Part shown: positions 35,314 through 48,082 of the stretch, one piece after another
Layout of the letters: each line of letters starts with the position of its first letter
Numbering within the stretch: the stretch's first letter is position 1
Origin: Pisaster brevispinus
Lineage: Eukaryota > Echinodermata > Asteroidea > Forcipulatida > Asteriidae
Reading direction: 5' to 3'
NCBI GenBank assembly: GCA_023634235.1
Contig: JAMKCF010000039.1
Coordinates: 992,001 to 1,056,000, forward strand
Length of the DNA stretch: 64,000 nucleotides
Notes under the pieces: model-generated
Seen by the model: only the letters and a program-made list of their open reading frames with translations
Databases searched by the model: none
What the model was told of the DNA's origin: nothing
Translations under genes and position numbers: made by a program

Positions 35314-37519
35314 CTAAAAATCAAAATGGCAACAGGGTACTACCTGTCAAATATTCGCAAAATTCGACCCCCGGTAACATGGCGATTTTCGGCGATCACT
35401 TTTCGCGGACACCTCCCCCGACGGTGCTGGTTGGAATTTGAAGGCCGCAACCATTTTATTCCATGAATTATTGAGGTTTTTTGGGCAACAAAGATGGCGT
35501 CACTTTTTGGTAGAAAGCTCCTAATTACCCAGGTTTTGGGATTTGGCCATGTCCCCACACAGAAAAGGTCTTCAGGGAAGTCTAGTCTAGAACGCTGCAC
35601 CGTCAAATCGCACTTTTGTTTTCGACCCCAAAAACCAAAATGGCGACAGGGTACTACCTGTCAAATATTCCCAAAATTCGACCCCCGGTAACATGGCGAT
35701 TTTCGGCGATCACTTTTCGCGGACACCTCCCCCGACGGTGCTGGTTGGAATTTGAAGGCCGCAACCATTTTATTCCATGAATTATTGAGGTTTTTTGGGC
35801 AACAAAGATGGCGTCACTTTTTGGTAGAAAGCTCCTAATTACCCAGGTTTTGGGATTTGGCCATGTCCCCACACAGAAAAGGTCTTCAGGGAAGTATAGT
35901 CTAGAACGCTGCACCGTCAAATCGCACTTTTGTTTTCGACCCCAAAAATCAACATGGCGACAGGGTACTACCTGTCAAATATTCCCAAAATTCGACCCCC
36001 GGTAACATGGCGATTTTCGGCGATCACTTTTCGCGGACACCTCCCCCGACGGTGCTGGTTGGAATTTGAAGGCCGCAACCATTTTATTCCATGAATTATT
36101 GAGGTTTTTTGGGCAACAAAGATGGCGTCACTTTTTGGTAGAAAGCTTCTAATTGCCCAGGTTTTGGGATTTGGCCATGTCCCCACACAGAAAAGGTCTT
36201 CAGGGAAGTCAAGTCTAGAACGCTGCACCGTCAAATCGCACTTTTGTTTTCTACCCCAAAAATCAAAATGGCGACAGGGTACTACCTGTCAAATATTCCC
36301 AAAATTCGACCCCCGGTAACATGGCGATTTTCGGCGATCACTTTTCGCGGACACCTCCCCCGACGGTGCTGGTTGGACTTTGAAGGCCGCAACCATTTTA
36401 TTCCATGAATTATTGAGTTTTTTTGGGCAACAAAGATGGCGTCACTTTTTGGTAGAAAGCTCCTAATTGCCCAGGTTTTGGGATTTGGCCATGTCCCCAC
36501 ACAGAAAAGGTCTTCAGGGAAGTCTAGTCTAGAACGCTGCACCGTCAAATCGCACTTTTGTTTTCGACCTCAAAAAACCAAAATGGCGACAGGGTACTAC
36601 CTGTCAAATATTCCCAAAATTCGACCCCCGGTAACATGGCGATTTTCGGCGATCACTTTTCGCGGACACCTCCCCCGACGGTGCTGGTTGGAATTTGAAG
36701 GCCGCAACCATTTTATTCCATGAATTATTGAGGTTTTTTGGGCAACAAAGATGGCGTCACTTTTTGGTAGAAAGCTCCTAATTGCCCAGGTTTTGGGATT
36801 TGGCCATGTCCCCACACAGAAAAGGTCTTCAGGGAAGTCTAGTCTAGAGTGCTGCACCGTCAAATCGCACTTTTGTTTTCGACCCCAAAAATCAAAATGG
36901 CGACCTGTCAAATATTCCCAAAATTCGACCCCCGGTAACATGGCGATTTTCGGCGATCACTTTTCGCGGACACCTCCCCCGACGGTGCTGGTTGGAATTT
37001 GAAGGCCGCAACCATTTTATTCCATGAATTATTGAGGTTTTTTGGGCAACAAAGATGGCGTCACTTTTTGGTAGAAAGCTCCTAATTGCCCAGGTTTTGG
37101 GATTTGGCCATGTCCCCACACAGAAAAGGTCTTCAGGGAAGTCTAGTCTAGAACGCTGCACCGTCAAATCGCACTTTTGTTTTCGACCCCAAAAACCAAA
37201 ATGGCGACAGGGTACTACCTGTCAAATATTCCCAAAATTCGACCCCCGGTAACATGCAATTTTCGGCGATCACTTTTCGCGGACACCTCCCCCGACGGTG
37301 CTGGTTGGAATTTGAAGGCCGCAACCATTTTATTCCATGAATTATTGAGGTTTTTGGGGCAACAAAGATGGCGTCACTTTTTGGTAGAAAGCTTCTAATT
37401 GCCCAGGTTTTGGGATTTGGCCATGTCCCCACACAGAAAAGGTCTTCAGGGAAGTCGAGTCTAGAACGCTGCGCCGTCAAATCGCACTTTTGTTTTCGAC
37501 CCCAAAAATCAAAATGGCA
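35314..37519 (+). repeat. Subfamily C stretch related to 7.5-11 kb
   Basis: Unit order 35,494 (ATTACCC), 35,808 (GAAGTATAG, AACATGG), 36,122 (HindIII, TTCTACC), 36,436 (GAGTTTTTTTGGG; 315 bp through GACCTCAAAAAACC), 36,751 (304 bp with GAGTGCTGC), 37,055 (313 bp, ACATGCAATTTTCGG). It resembles 7,700-8,955 in order of marks but is not an exact copy. Confidence 0.7.
36751..37054 (+). repeat. 304-bp monomer with GAGTGCTGC
   Basis: The 10-bp deletion near 36,904 sits in a unit with the subfamily A-like GAGTGCTGC but otherwise subfamily C marks, a different background from the TATAAAG-linked 304-bp units. Confidence 0.85.
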
Positions 37520-39079
37520 ACAGGGTACTACCTGTCAAATATTCCCAAAATTCGACCCCCGGTAACATGGCGATTTTCGGCGATCACTTTTCGCGGACAC
37601 CTCCCCCGACGGTGCTGGTTGGAATTTGAAGGCCGCAACCATTTTATTCCATGAATTATTGAGGTTTTTTGGGCAACAAAGATGGCGTCACTTTTTGGTA
37701 GAAAGCTCCTAATTACCCAGGTTTTGGGATTTGGCCATGTCCCCACACAGAAAAGGTCTTCAGGGAAGTCTAGTCTAGAACGCTGCACCATCAAATCGCA
37801 CTTTTGTTTTCGACCCCAAAAACCAAAATGGCGACAGGGTACTACCTGTCAAATATTCGCAAAATTCGACCCCCGGTAACATGGCGATTTTCGGCGATCA
37901 CTTTTCGCGGACACCTCCCCCGACGGTGCTGGTTGGAATTTGAAGGCCGCAACCATTTTATTCCATGAATTATTGAGGTTTTTTGGGCAACAAAGATGGC
38001 GTCACTTTTTGGTAGAAAGCTCCTAATTACCCAGGTTTTGGGATTTGGCCATGTCCCCACACAGAAAAGGTCTTCAGGGAAGTATAGTCTAGAACGCTGC
38101 ACCGTCAAATCGCACTTTTGTTTTCGACCCCAAAAATCAACATGGCGACAGGGTACTACCTGTCAAATATTCCCAAAATTCGACCCCCGGTAACATGGCG
38201 ATTTTCGGCGATCACTTTTCGCGGACACCTCCCCCGACGGTGCTGGTTGGAATTTGAAGGCCGCAACCATTTTATTCCATGAATTATTGAGGTTTTTTGG
38301 GCAACAAAGATGGCGTCACTTTTTGGTAGAAAGCTTCTAATTGCCCAGGTTTTGGGATTTGGCCATGTCCCCACACAGAAAAGGTCTTCAGGGAAGTCAA
38401 GTCTAGAACGCTGCACCGTCAAATCGCACTTTTGTTTTCTACCCCAAAAATCAAAATGGCGACAGGGTACTACCTGTCAAATATTCCCAAAATTCGACCC
38501 CCGGTAACATGGCGATTTTCGGCGATCACTTTTCGCGGACACCTCCCCCGACGGTGCTGGTTGGAATTTGAAGGCCGCAACCATTTTATTCCATGAATTA
38601 TTGAGGTTTTTTGGGCAACAAAGATGGCGTCACTTTTTGGTAGAAAGCTCCTAATTACCCAGGTTTTGGGATTTGGCCATGTCCCCACACAGAAAAGGTC
38701 TTCAGGGAAGTCTAGTCTAGAACGCTGCACCATCAAATCGCACTTTTGTTTTCGACCCCAAAAACCAAAATGGCGACAGGGTACTACCTGTCAAATATTC
38801 GCAAAATTCGACCCCCGGTAACATGGCGATTTTCGGCGATCACTTTTCGCGGACACCTCCCCCGACGGTGCTGGTTGGAATTTGAAGGCCGCAACCATTT
38901 TATTCCATGAATTATTGAGGTTTTTTGGGCAACAAAGATGGCGTCACTTTTTGGTAGAAAGCTCCTAATTACCCAGGTTTTGGGATTTGGCCATGTCCCC
39001 ACACAGAAAAGGTCTTCAGGGAAGTATGGTCTAGAACGCTGCACCGTCAAATCGCACTTTTGTTTTCGACCCCAAAAAT
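37520..39079 (+). repeat. Two-unit segment repeated at 942 bp
   Basis: 37,520-38,137 matches 38,462-39,079, with shared GCACCATCAAAT, ATTCGCAAAA and GAAGTATRG. The third unit of each set differs (38,310 HindIII/TTCTACC; 39,252 GGTTTGGGGAT). Mismatches noticed near 38,083/39,025 and at 38,137/39,079. Confidence 0.8.
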
Positions 39080-39251
39080 CAAAATGGCGACAGGGTACTA
39101 CCTGTCAAATATTCCCAAAATTCGACCCCCGGTAACATGGCGATTTTCGGCGATCACTTTTCGCGGACACCTCCCCCGACGGTGCTGGTTGGAATTTGAA
39201 GGCCGCAACCATTTTATTCCATGAATTATTGAGTTTTTTTGGGCAACAAAG

Positions 39252-41134
39252 ATGGCGTCACTTTTTGGTAGAAAGCTCCTAATTGCCCAGGTTTGGGGAT
39301 TTGGCCATGTCCCCACACAGAAAAGGTCTTCAGGGAAGTCTAGTCTAGAACGCTGCACCGTCAAATCGCACTTTTGTTTTCGACCCCAAAAATCAAAATG
39401 GCGACAGGGTACTACCTGTCAAATATTCCCAAAATTCGACCCCCGGTAACATGCAATTTTCGGCGATCACTTTTCGCGGACACCTCCCCCGACGGTGCTG
39501 GTTGGAATTTGAAGGCCGCAACCATTTTATTCCATGAATTATTGAGGTTTTTTGGGCAACAAAGATGGCGTCACTTTTTGGTAGAAAGCTCCTAATTGCC
39601 CAGGTTTTGGGATTTGGCCATGTCCCCACACAGAAAAGGTCTTCAGGGAAGTCTAGTCTAGAACGCTGCACCGTCAAATCGCACTTTTGTTTTCGACCCC
39701 AAAAACCAAAATGGCGACAGGGTACTACCTGTCAAATATTCCCTAAATTCGACCCCCCGGTAACATGGCGATTTTCGGCGATCACTTTTCGCGGACACCT
39801 CCCCCGACGGTGCTGGTTGGAATTTGAAGGCCGCAACCATTTTATTCCATGAATTATTGAGGTTTTTTGGGCAACAAAGATGGCGTCACTTTTTGGTAGA
39901 AAGCTTCTAATTGCCCAGGTTTTGGGATTTGGCCATGTCCCCACACAGAAAAGGTCTTCAGGGAAGTATAGGCTAGAACGCTGCACCTTCAAATCGCACT
40001 TTTGTTTTCGACCCCAAAAATCAAAATGGCGACAGGGTACTACCTGTCAAATATTCCCAAAATTCGACCCCCGGTAACATGGCGATTTTCGGCGATCACT
40101 TTTCGCGGACACCTCCCCCGACGGTGCTGGTTGGAATTTGAAGGCCGCAACCATTTTATTCCATGAATTATTGAGGTTTTTTGGGCAACAAAGATGGCGT
40201 CACTTTTTGGTAGAAAGCTCCTAATTACCCAGGTTTTGGGATTTGGCCATGTCCCCACACAGAAAAGGTCTTCAGGGAAGTCTAGTCTAGAACGCTGCAC
40301 CGTCAAATCGCACTTTTGTTTTCGACCCCAAAAATCAAAATGGCGACAGGGTACTACCTGTCAAATATTTCCAAAATTCGACCCCGGTAACATGGCGATT
40401 TTCGGCGATCACTTTTCGCGGACACCTCCCCCGACGGTGCTGGTTGGAATTTGAAGGCCGCAACCATTTTATTCCATGAATTATTGAGGTTTTTTGGGCA
40501 ACAAAGATGGCGTCACTTTTTGGTAGAAAGCTCCTAATTGCCCAGGTTTTGGGATTTGGCCATGTCCCCACACAGAAAAGGTCTTCAGGGAAGTCTAGTC
40601 TAGAACGCTGCACCGTCAAATCGCACTTTTGTTTTCGACCCCAAAAACCAAAATGGCGACAGGGTACTACCTGTCAAATATTCCCAAAATTCGACCCCCG
40701 GTAACATGGCGATTTTCGGCGATCACTTTTCGCGGACACCTCCCCCGACGGTGCTGGTTGGAATTTGAAGGCCGCAACCATTTTATTCCATGAATTATTG
40801 AGGTTTTTTGGGCAACAAAGATGGCGTCACTTTTTGGTAGAAAGCTTCTAATTGCCCAGGTTTTGGGATTTGGCCATGTCCCCACACAGAAAAGGTCTTC
40901 AGGGAAGTCGAGTCTAGACTGCTGCACCGTCAAATCGCACTTTTGTTTTCGACCCCAAAAATCAAAATGGCGACAGGGTACTACCTGTCAAATATTCCCA
41001 AAATTCGACCCCCGGTAACATGGCGATTTTCGGCGATCACTTTTCGCGGACACCTCCCCCGACGGTGCTGGTTGGAATTTGAAGGCCGCAACCATTTTAT
41101 TCCATGAATTATTGAGGTTTTTTGGGCAACAAAG
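39252..41134 (+). repeat. Subfamily C units with 1-bp length variants
   Basis: Unit 39,252 is 313 bp with ACATGCAATTTTCGG, as at 37,055. 39,565 is 315 bp (extra C in the C-run near 39,758). 39,880 has GTATAGGCTAG and CACCTTC and lacks the XbaI site. 40,194 is 313 bp (one C lost near 40,384). 40,821 carries GTCGAG with GACTGCTGC, a mark otherwise typical of subfamily D. Confidence 0.7.
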
Positions 41135-42600
41135 ATGGCGTCACTTTTTGGTAGAAAGCTTCTAATTGCCCAGGTTTTGGGATTTGGCCATGTCCCCACA
41201 CAGAAAAGGTCTTCAGGGAAGTCAAGTCTAGAACGCTGCACCGTCAAATCGCACTTTTGTTTTCTACCCCAAAAATCAAAATGGCGACAGGGTACTACCT
41301 GTCAAATATTCCCAAAATTCGACCCCCGGTAACATGGCGATTTTCGGCGATCACTTTTCGCGGACACCTCCCCCGACGGTGCTGGTTGGAATTTGAAGGC
41401 CGCAACCATTTTATTCCATGAATTATTGAGTTTTTTGGGGCAACAAAGATGGCGTCACTTTTTGGTAGAAAGCTCCTAATTGCCCAGGTTTTGGGGATTT
41501 GGCCATGTCCCCACACAGAAAAGGTCTTCAGGGAAGTCTAGTCTAGAACGCTGCACCGTCAAATCGCACTTTTGTTTTCGACCCCAAAAATCAAAATGGC
41601 GACAGGGTACTACCTGTCAAATATTCCCAAAATTCGACCCCCGGTAACATGGCGATTTTCGGCGATCACTTTTCGCGGACACCTCCCCCGACGGTGCTGG
41701 TTGGAATTTGACGGCCGCAACCATTTTATTCCATGAATTATTGAGGTTTTTTGGGCAACAAAGATGGCGTCACTTTTTGGTAGAAAGCTCCTAATTGCCC
41801 AGGTTTTGGGATTTGGCCATGTCCCCACACAGAAAAGGTCTTCAGGGAAGTCTAGTCTAGAACGCTGCACCGTCAAATCGCACTTTTGTTTTCGACCCCA
41901 AAAATCAAAATGGCGACCTGTCAAATATTCCCAAAATTCGACCCCCGGTAACATGGCGATTTTCGGCGATCACTTTTCGCGGACACCTCCCCCGACGGTG
42001 CTGGTTGGAATTTGAAGGCCGCAACCATTTTATTCCATGAATTATTGAGGTTTTTTGGGCAACAAAGATGGCGTCACTTTTTGGTATAAAGCTCCTAATT
42101 GCCCAGGTTTTGGGATTTGGCCATGTCCACACACAGAAAAGGTCTTCAGGGAAGTCTAGTCTAGAACGCTGCACCGTCAAATCGCACTTTTGTTTTCGAC
42201 CCCAAAAATCAAAATGGCGACAGGGTACTACCTGTCAAATATTCCCAAAATTCGACCCCCGGTAACATGGCGATTTTCGGCGATCACTTTTCGCGGACAC
42301 CTCCCCCGACGGTGCTGGTTGGAATTTGAAGGCCGCAACCATTTTATTCCATGAATTATTGAGGTTTTTTGGGCAACAAAGATGGCGTCACTTTTTGCTA
42401 GAAAGCTCCTAATTGCCCAGGTTTTGGGATTTGGCCATGTCCCCACACAGAAAAGGTCTTCAGGGAAGTCTAGTCTAGAACGCTGCACCGTCAAATCGCA
42501 CTTTTGTTTTCGACCCCAAAAATCAAAATGGCGACAGGGTACTACCTGTCAAATATTCCCAAAATTCGACCCCCGGTAACATGGCGATTTTCGGCGATCA
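41135..42600 (+). repeat. Copy of the 11-13 kb units leading to a 304-bp unit
   Basis: 41,135 and 41,449 match 12,097 and 12,411 at offset 29,038 (HindIII/TTCTACC; GAGTTTTTTGGGGC, TTTTGGGGATT, 315 bp). They are followed by a 304-bp unit (41,764), a TATAAAG unit (42,068) and a GCTAG unit (42,382) that joins to the subfamily A island. Confidence 0.75.
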
Positions 42601-43765
42601 CTTTTTGCGGACGACTCCCCCGACGGTGCTGGTTCGAACTTGAAGGCCGCAACCATTTTATTCCATGAATTATTGAGGTTTTTGGGGCAAGAAAGATGGC
42701 GTCACTTTTTGCTAGAAAGCTCCTAATTGCCCAGGTTTTGGGATTTGGCCATGTCCCCACACAGAAAAGGTCGTCAGGGAAGTGTAGTCTAGAGTGCTGC
42801 ACCGTCAAATCGCACTTTTGTTTTCGACCCCAAAAGTCAAAATGGCGACCTGTCAAATATTCCCAAAATTCGACCCCCGGTAACATGGCGATTTTCGGCG
42901 ATCACTTTTTGCGGACGACTCCCCCGACGGTGCTGGTTCGAACTTGAAGGCCGCAACCATTTTATTCCATGAATTATTGAGGTTTTTGGGGCAAGAAAGA
43001 TGGCGTCACTTTTTGCTAGAAAGCTCCTAATTGCCCAGGTTTTGGGATTTGGCCATGTCCCCACACAGAAAAGGTCTTCAGGGAAGTGTAGTCTAGAGTG
43101 CTGCACCGTCAAATCGCACTTTTGTTTTCGACCCCAAAAGTCAAAATGGCGACAGGGTACTACCTGTCAAATATTCCCAAAATTCGACCCCCGGTAACAT
43201 GGCGATTTTCGGCGATCACTTTTTGCGGACGACTCCCCCGACGGTGCTGGTTCGAACTTGAAGGCCGCAACCATTTTATTCCATGAATTATTGAGGTTTT
43301 TGGGGCAAGAAAGATGGCGTCACTTTTTGCTAGAAAGCTCCTAATTGCCCAGGTTTTGGGATTTGGCCATGTCCCCACACAGAAAAGGTCTTCAGGGAAG
43401 TCTAGTCTAGAGTGCTGCACCGTCAAATCGCACTTTTGTTTTCGACCCCAAAAGTCAAAATGGCGACAGGGTACTACCTGTCAAATATTCCCAAAATTCG
43501 ACCCCCGGTAACATGGCGATTTTCGGCGATCACTTTTTGCGGACGACTCCCCCGACGGTGCTGGTTCGAACTTGAAGGCCGCAACCATTTTATTCCATGA
43601 ATTATTGAGGTTTTTGGGGCAAGAAAGATGGCGTCACTTTTTGCTAGAAAGCTCCTAATTGCCCAGGTTTTGGGATTTGGCCATGTCCCCACACAGAAAA
43701 GGTCTTCAGGGAAGTCTAGTCTAGAGTGCTGCACCGTCAAATCGCACTTTTGTTTTCGACCCCAA
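42600..43765 (+). repeat. Subfamily A island, second copy
   Basis: Same marks as 1-1,200. 42,831-43,765 matches 1-935 at constant offset 42,830, including the 304-bp deletion (42,840 here, 18 at the window start) and GAAGTGTAG. Unit 42,696 is also 304 bp and has GGTCGTCAGG. The join to subfamily C falls at 43,766, where AAAAATC replaces AAAAGTC. Confidence 0.88.
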
Positions 43766-46700
43766 AAATCAAAATGGCGACAGGGTACTACCTGTCAAAT
43801 ATTCCCAAAATTCGACCCCCGGTAACATGGCGATTTTCGGCGATCACTTTTCGCGGACACCTCCCCCGACGGTGCTGTTTGGAATTTGAAGGCCGCAACC
43901 ATTTTATTCCATGAATTATTGAGGTTTTTTGGGCAACAAAGATGGCGTCACTTTTTCGTAGAAAGCTTCTAATTGCCCAGGTTTTGGGATTTGGCCATGT
44001 CCCCACACAGAAAAGGTCTTCAGGGAAGTCAAGTCTAGAACGCTGCACCGTCAAATCGCACTTTTGTTTTCTACCCCAAAAATCAAAATGGCGACAGGGT
44101 ACTACCTGTCAAATATTCCCAAAATTCGACCCCCGGTAACATGGCGATTTTCGGCGATCACTTTTCGCGGACACCTCCCCCGACGGTGCTGGTTGGAATT
44201 TGAAGGCCGCAACCATTTTATTCCATGAATTCTTGAGTTTTTTTGGGCAACAAAGATGGCGTCACTTTTTGGTAGAAAGCTTCTAATTGCCCAGGTTTGG
44301 GGATTTGGCCATGTCCTCACACAGAAAAGGTCTTCAGGGAAGTCTAGTCTAGAACGCTGCACCGTCAAATCGCACTTTTGTTTTCGACCCCAAAAATCAA
44401 AATGGCGACAGGGTACTACCTGTCAAATATTCCCAAAATTCGACCCCCGGTAACATGGCGATTTTCGGCGATCACTTTTCGCGGACACCTCCCCCGACGG
44501 TGCTGGTTGGAATTTGAAGGCCGCAACCATTTTATTCCATGAATTATTGAGGTTTTTTGGGCAACAAAGATGGCGTCACTTTTTGGTAGAAAGCTCCTAA
44601 TTGCCCAGGTTTTGGGATTTGGCCATGTCCCCACACAGAAAAGGTCTTCAGGGAAGTCTAGTCTAGAACGCTGCACCGTCAAATCGCACTTTTGTTTCCG
44701 ACCCCAAAAATCAAAATGGCGACCTGTCAAATATTCCCAAAATTCGACCCCCGGTAACATGGCGATTTTCGGCGATCACTTTTCGCGGACACCTCCCCCG
44801 ACGGTGCTGGTTGGAATTTGAAGGCCGCAACCATTTTATTCCATTAATTATTGAGGTTTTTTGGGCAACAAAGATGGCGTCACTTTTTGGTATAAAGCTC
44901 CTAATTGCCCAGGTTTTGGGATTTGGCCATGTCCCCACACAGAAAAGGTCTTCAGGGAAGTCTAGTCTAGAACGCTGCACCGTCAAATCGCACTTTTGTT
45001 TTCGACCCCAAAAATCAAAATGGCGACAGGGTACTACCTGTCAAATATTCCCCAAATTCGACCCCCGGTAACATGGCGATTTTCGGCGATCACTTTTCGC
45101 GGACACCTCCCCCGACGGTGCTGGTTGGAATTTGAAGGCCGCAACCATTTTATTCCATGAATTATTGAGGTTTTTTGGGCAACACAGATGGCGTCACTTT
45201 TTGGTAGAAAGCTCCTAATTGCCCAGGTTTTGGGATTTGGCCATGTCCCCACACAGAAAAGGTCTTCAGGGAAGTCTAGTCTAGAACGCTGCACCGTCAA
45301 ATCGCACTTTTGTTTTCGACCCCAAAAATCAAAATGGCGACAGGGTACTACCTGTCAAATATTCCCAAATTTCGACCCCCGGTAACATGGCGATTTTCGG
45401 CGATCACTTTTCGCGGACACCTCCCCCGACGGTGCTGGTTGGAATTTGAAGGCCGCAACCATTTTATTCCATGAATTATTGAGGTTTTTTGGGCAACAAA
45501 GATGGCGTCACTTTTTGGTAGAAAGCTCCTAATTGCCCAGGTTTTGGGATTTGGCCATGTCCCCACACAGAAAAGGTCTTCAGGGAAGTCTAGTCTAGAA
45601 CGCTGCACCGTCAAATCGCACTTTTGTTTTCGACCCCAAAAATCAAAATGGCGACCTGTCAAATATTCCCAAAATTCGACCCCCGGTAACATGGCGATTT
45701 TCGGCGATCACTTTTCGCGGACACCTCCCCCGACGGTGCTGGTTGGAATTTGAAGGCCGCAACCATTTTATTCCATTAATTATTGAGGTTTTTTGGGCAA
45801 CAAAGATGGCGTCACTTTTTGGTATAAAGCTCCTAATTGCCCAGGTTTTGGGATTTGGCCATGTCCCCACACAGAAAAGGTCTTCAGGGAAGTCTAGTCT
45901 AGAACGCTGCACCGTCAAATCGCACTTTTGTTTTCGACCCCAAAAATCAAAATGGCGACAGGGTACTACCTGTCAAATATTCCCAAAATTCGACCCCCGG
46001 TAACATGGCGATTTTCGGCGATCACTTTTCGCGGACACCTCCCCCGACGGTGCTGTTTGGAATTTGAAGGCCGCAACCATTTTATTCCATGAATTATTGA
46101 GGTTTTTTGGGCAACAAAGATGGCGTCACTTTTTCGTAGAAAGCTTCTAATTGCCCAGGTTTTGGGATTTGGCCATGTCCCCACACAGAAAAGGTCTTCA
46201 GGGAAGTCAAGTCTAGAACGCTGCACCGTCAAATCGCACTTTTGTTTTCTACCCCAAAAATCAAAATGGCGACAGGGTACTACCTGTCAAATATTCCCAA
46301 AATTCGACCCCCGGTAACATGGCGATTTTCGGCGATCACTTTTCGCGGACACCTCCCCCGACGGTGCTGGTTGGAATTTGAAGGCCGCAACCATTTTATT
46401 CCATGAATTCTTGAGTTTTTTTGGGCAACAAAGATGGCGTCACTTTTTGGTAGAAAGCTTCTAATTGCCCAGGTTTGGGGATTTGGCCATGTCCTCACAC
46501 AGAAAAGGTCTTCAGGGAAGTCTAGTCTAGAACGCTGCACCGTCAAATCGCACTTTTGTTTTCGACCCCAAAAATCAAAATGGCGACAGGGTACTACCTG
46601 TCAAATATTCCCAAAATTCGACCCCCGTTAACATGGCGATTTTCGGCGATCACTTTTCGCGGACACCTCCCCCGACGGTGCTGGTTGGAATTTGAAGGCC

Positions 46701-48082
46701 GCAACCATTTTATTCCATGAATTATTGAGGTTTTTTGGGCAACAAAGATGGCGTCACTTTTTGGTAGAAAGCTCCTAATTGCCCAGGTTTTGGGATTTGG
46801 CCATGTCCCCACACAGAAAAGGTCTTCAGGGAAGTCTAGTCTAGAACGCTGCACCGTCAAATCGCACTTTTGTTTTCGACCCCAAAAATCAAAATGGCGA
46901 CCTGTCAAATATTCCCAAAATTCGACCCCCGGTAACATGGCGATTTTCGGCGATCACTTTTCGCGGACACCTCCCCCGACGGTGCTGGTTGGAATTTGAA
47001 GGCCGCAACCATTTTATTCCATTAATTATTGAGGTTTTTTGGGCAACAAAGATGGCGTCACTTTTTGGTATAAAGCTCCTAATTGCCCAGGTTTTGGGAT
47101 TTGGCCATGTCCCCACACAGAAAAGGTCTTCAGGGAAGTCTAGTCTAGAACGCTGCACCGTCAAATCGCACTTTTGTTTTCGACCCCAAAAATCAAAATG
47201 GCGACAGGGTACTACCTGTCAAATATTCCCCAAATTCGACCCCCGGTAACATGGCGATTTTCGGCGATCACTTTTCGCGGACACCTCCCCCGACGGTGCT
47301 GGTTGGAATTTGAAGGCCGCAACCATTTTATTCCATGAATTATTGAGGTTTTTTGGGCAACACAGATGGCGTCACTTTTTGGTAGAAAGCTCCTAATTGC
47401 CCAGGTTTTGGGATTTGGCCATGTCCCCACACAGAAAAGGTCTTCAGGGAAGTCTAGTCTAGAACGCTGCACCGTCAAATCGCACTTTTGTTTTCGACCC
47501 CAAAAATCAAAATGGCGACAGGGTACTACCTGTCAAATATTCCCAAAATTCGACCCCCGGTAACATGGCGATTTTCGGCGATCACTTTTCGCGGACACCT
47601 CCCCCGACGGTGCTGGTTGGAATTTGAAGGCCGCAACCATTTTATTGCATGAATTATTGAGGTTTTTTGGGCAACAAAGATGGCGTCACTTTTTGGTAGA
47701 AAGCTCCTAATTGCCCAGGTTTTGGGATTTGGCCATGTCCCCACACAGAAAAGGTCTTCAGGGAAGTCTAGTCTAGAACGCTGCACCGTCAAATCGCACT
47801 TTTGTTTTCGACCCCAAAAATCAAAATGGCGACCTGTCAAATATTCCCGAAATTCGACCCCCGGTAACATGGCGATTTTCGGCGATCACTTTTCGCGGAC
47901 ACCTCCCCCGACGGTGCTGGTTCGAATTTGAAGGCCGCAACCATTTTATTCCATGAATTATTGAGGTTTTTTGGGCAACACAGATGGCGTCACTTTTTGG
48001 TAGAAAGCTCCTAATTGCCCAGGTTTTGGGATTTGGCCATGTCCCCACACAGAAAAGGTCTTCAGGGAAGTCTAGTCTAGAC
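43727..48082 (+). repeat. 2,178-bp (seven-monomer) higher-order tandem duplication
   Basis: Copy 1 is 43,727-45,904 and copy 2 is 45,905-48,082. Unit starts 43,942, 44,256, 44,570 (304), 44,874 (TATAAAG), 45,188 (AACACAG), 45,502 (304) and 45,806 (TATAAAG) correspond to 46,120 onward. Marks shared: GCTGTTTGG, TTTTTCGTAG, GTCCTCACAC, GAATTCTTGAG and ATTCCCCAAATT. Differences noticed: 44,697/46,875, 44,446/46,624, 45,368/47,546, and the last unit, where 47,984 lacks TATAAAG. The 932-bp triplet is nested inside it. Confidence 0.88.
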
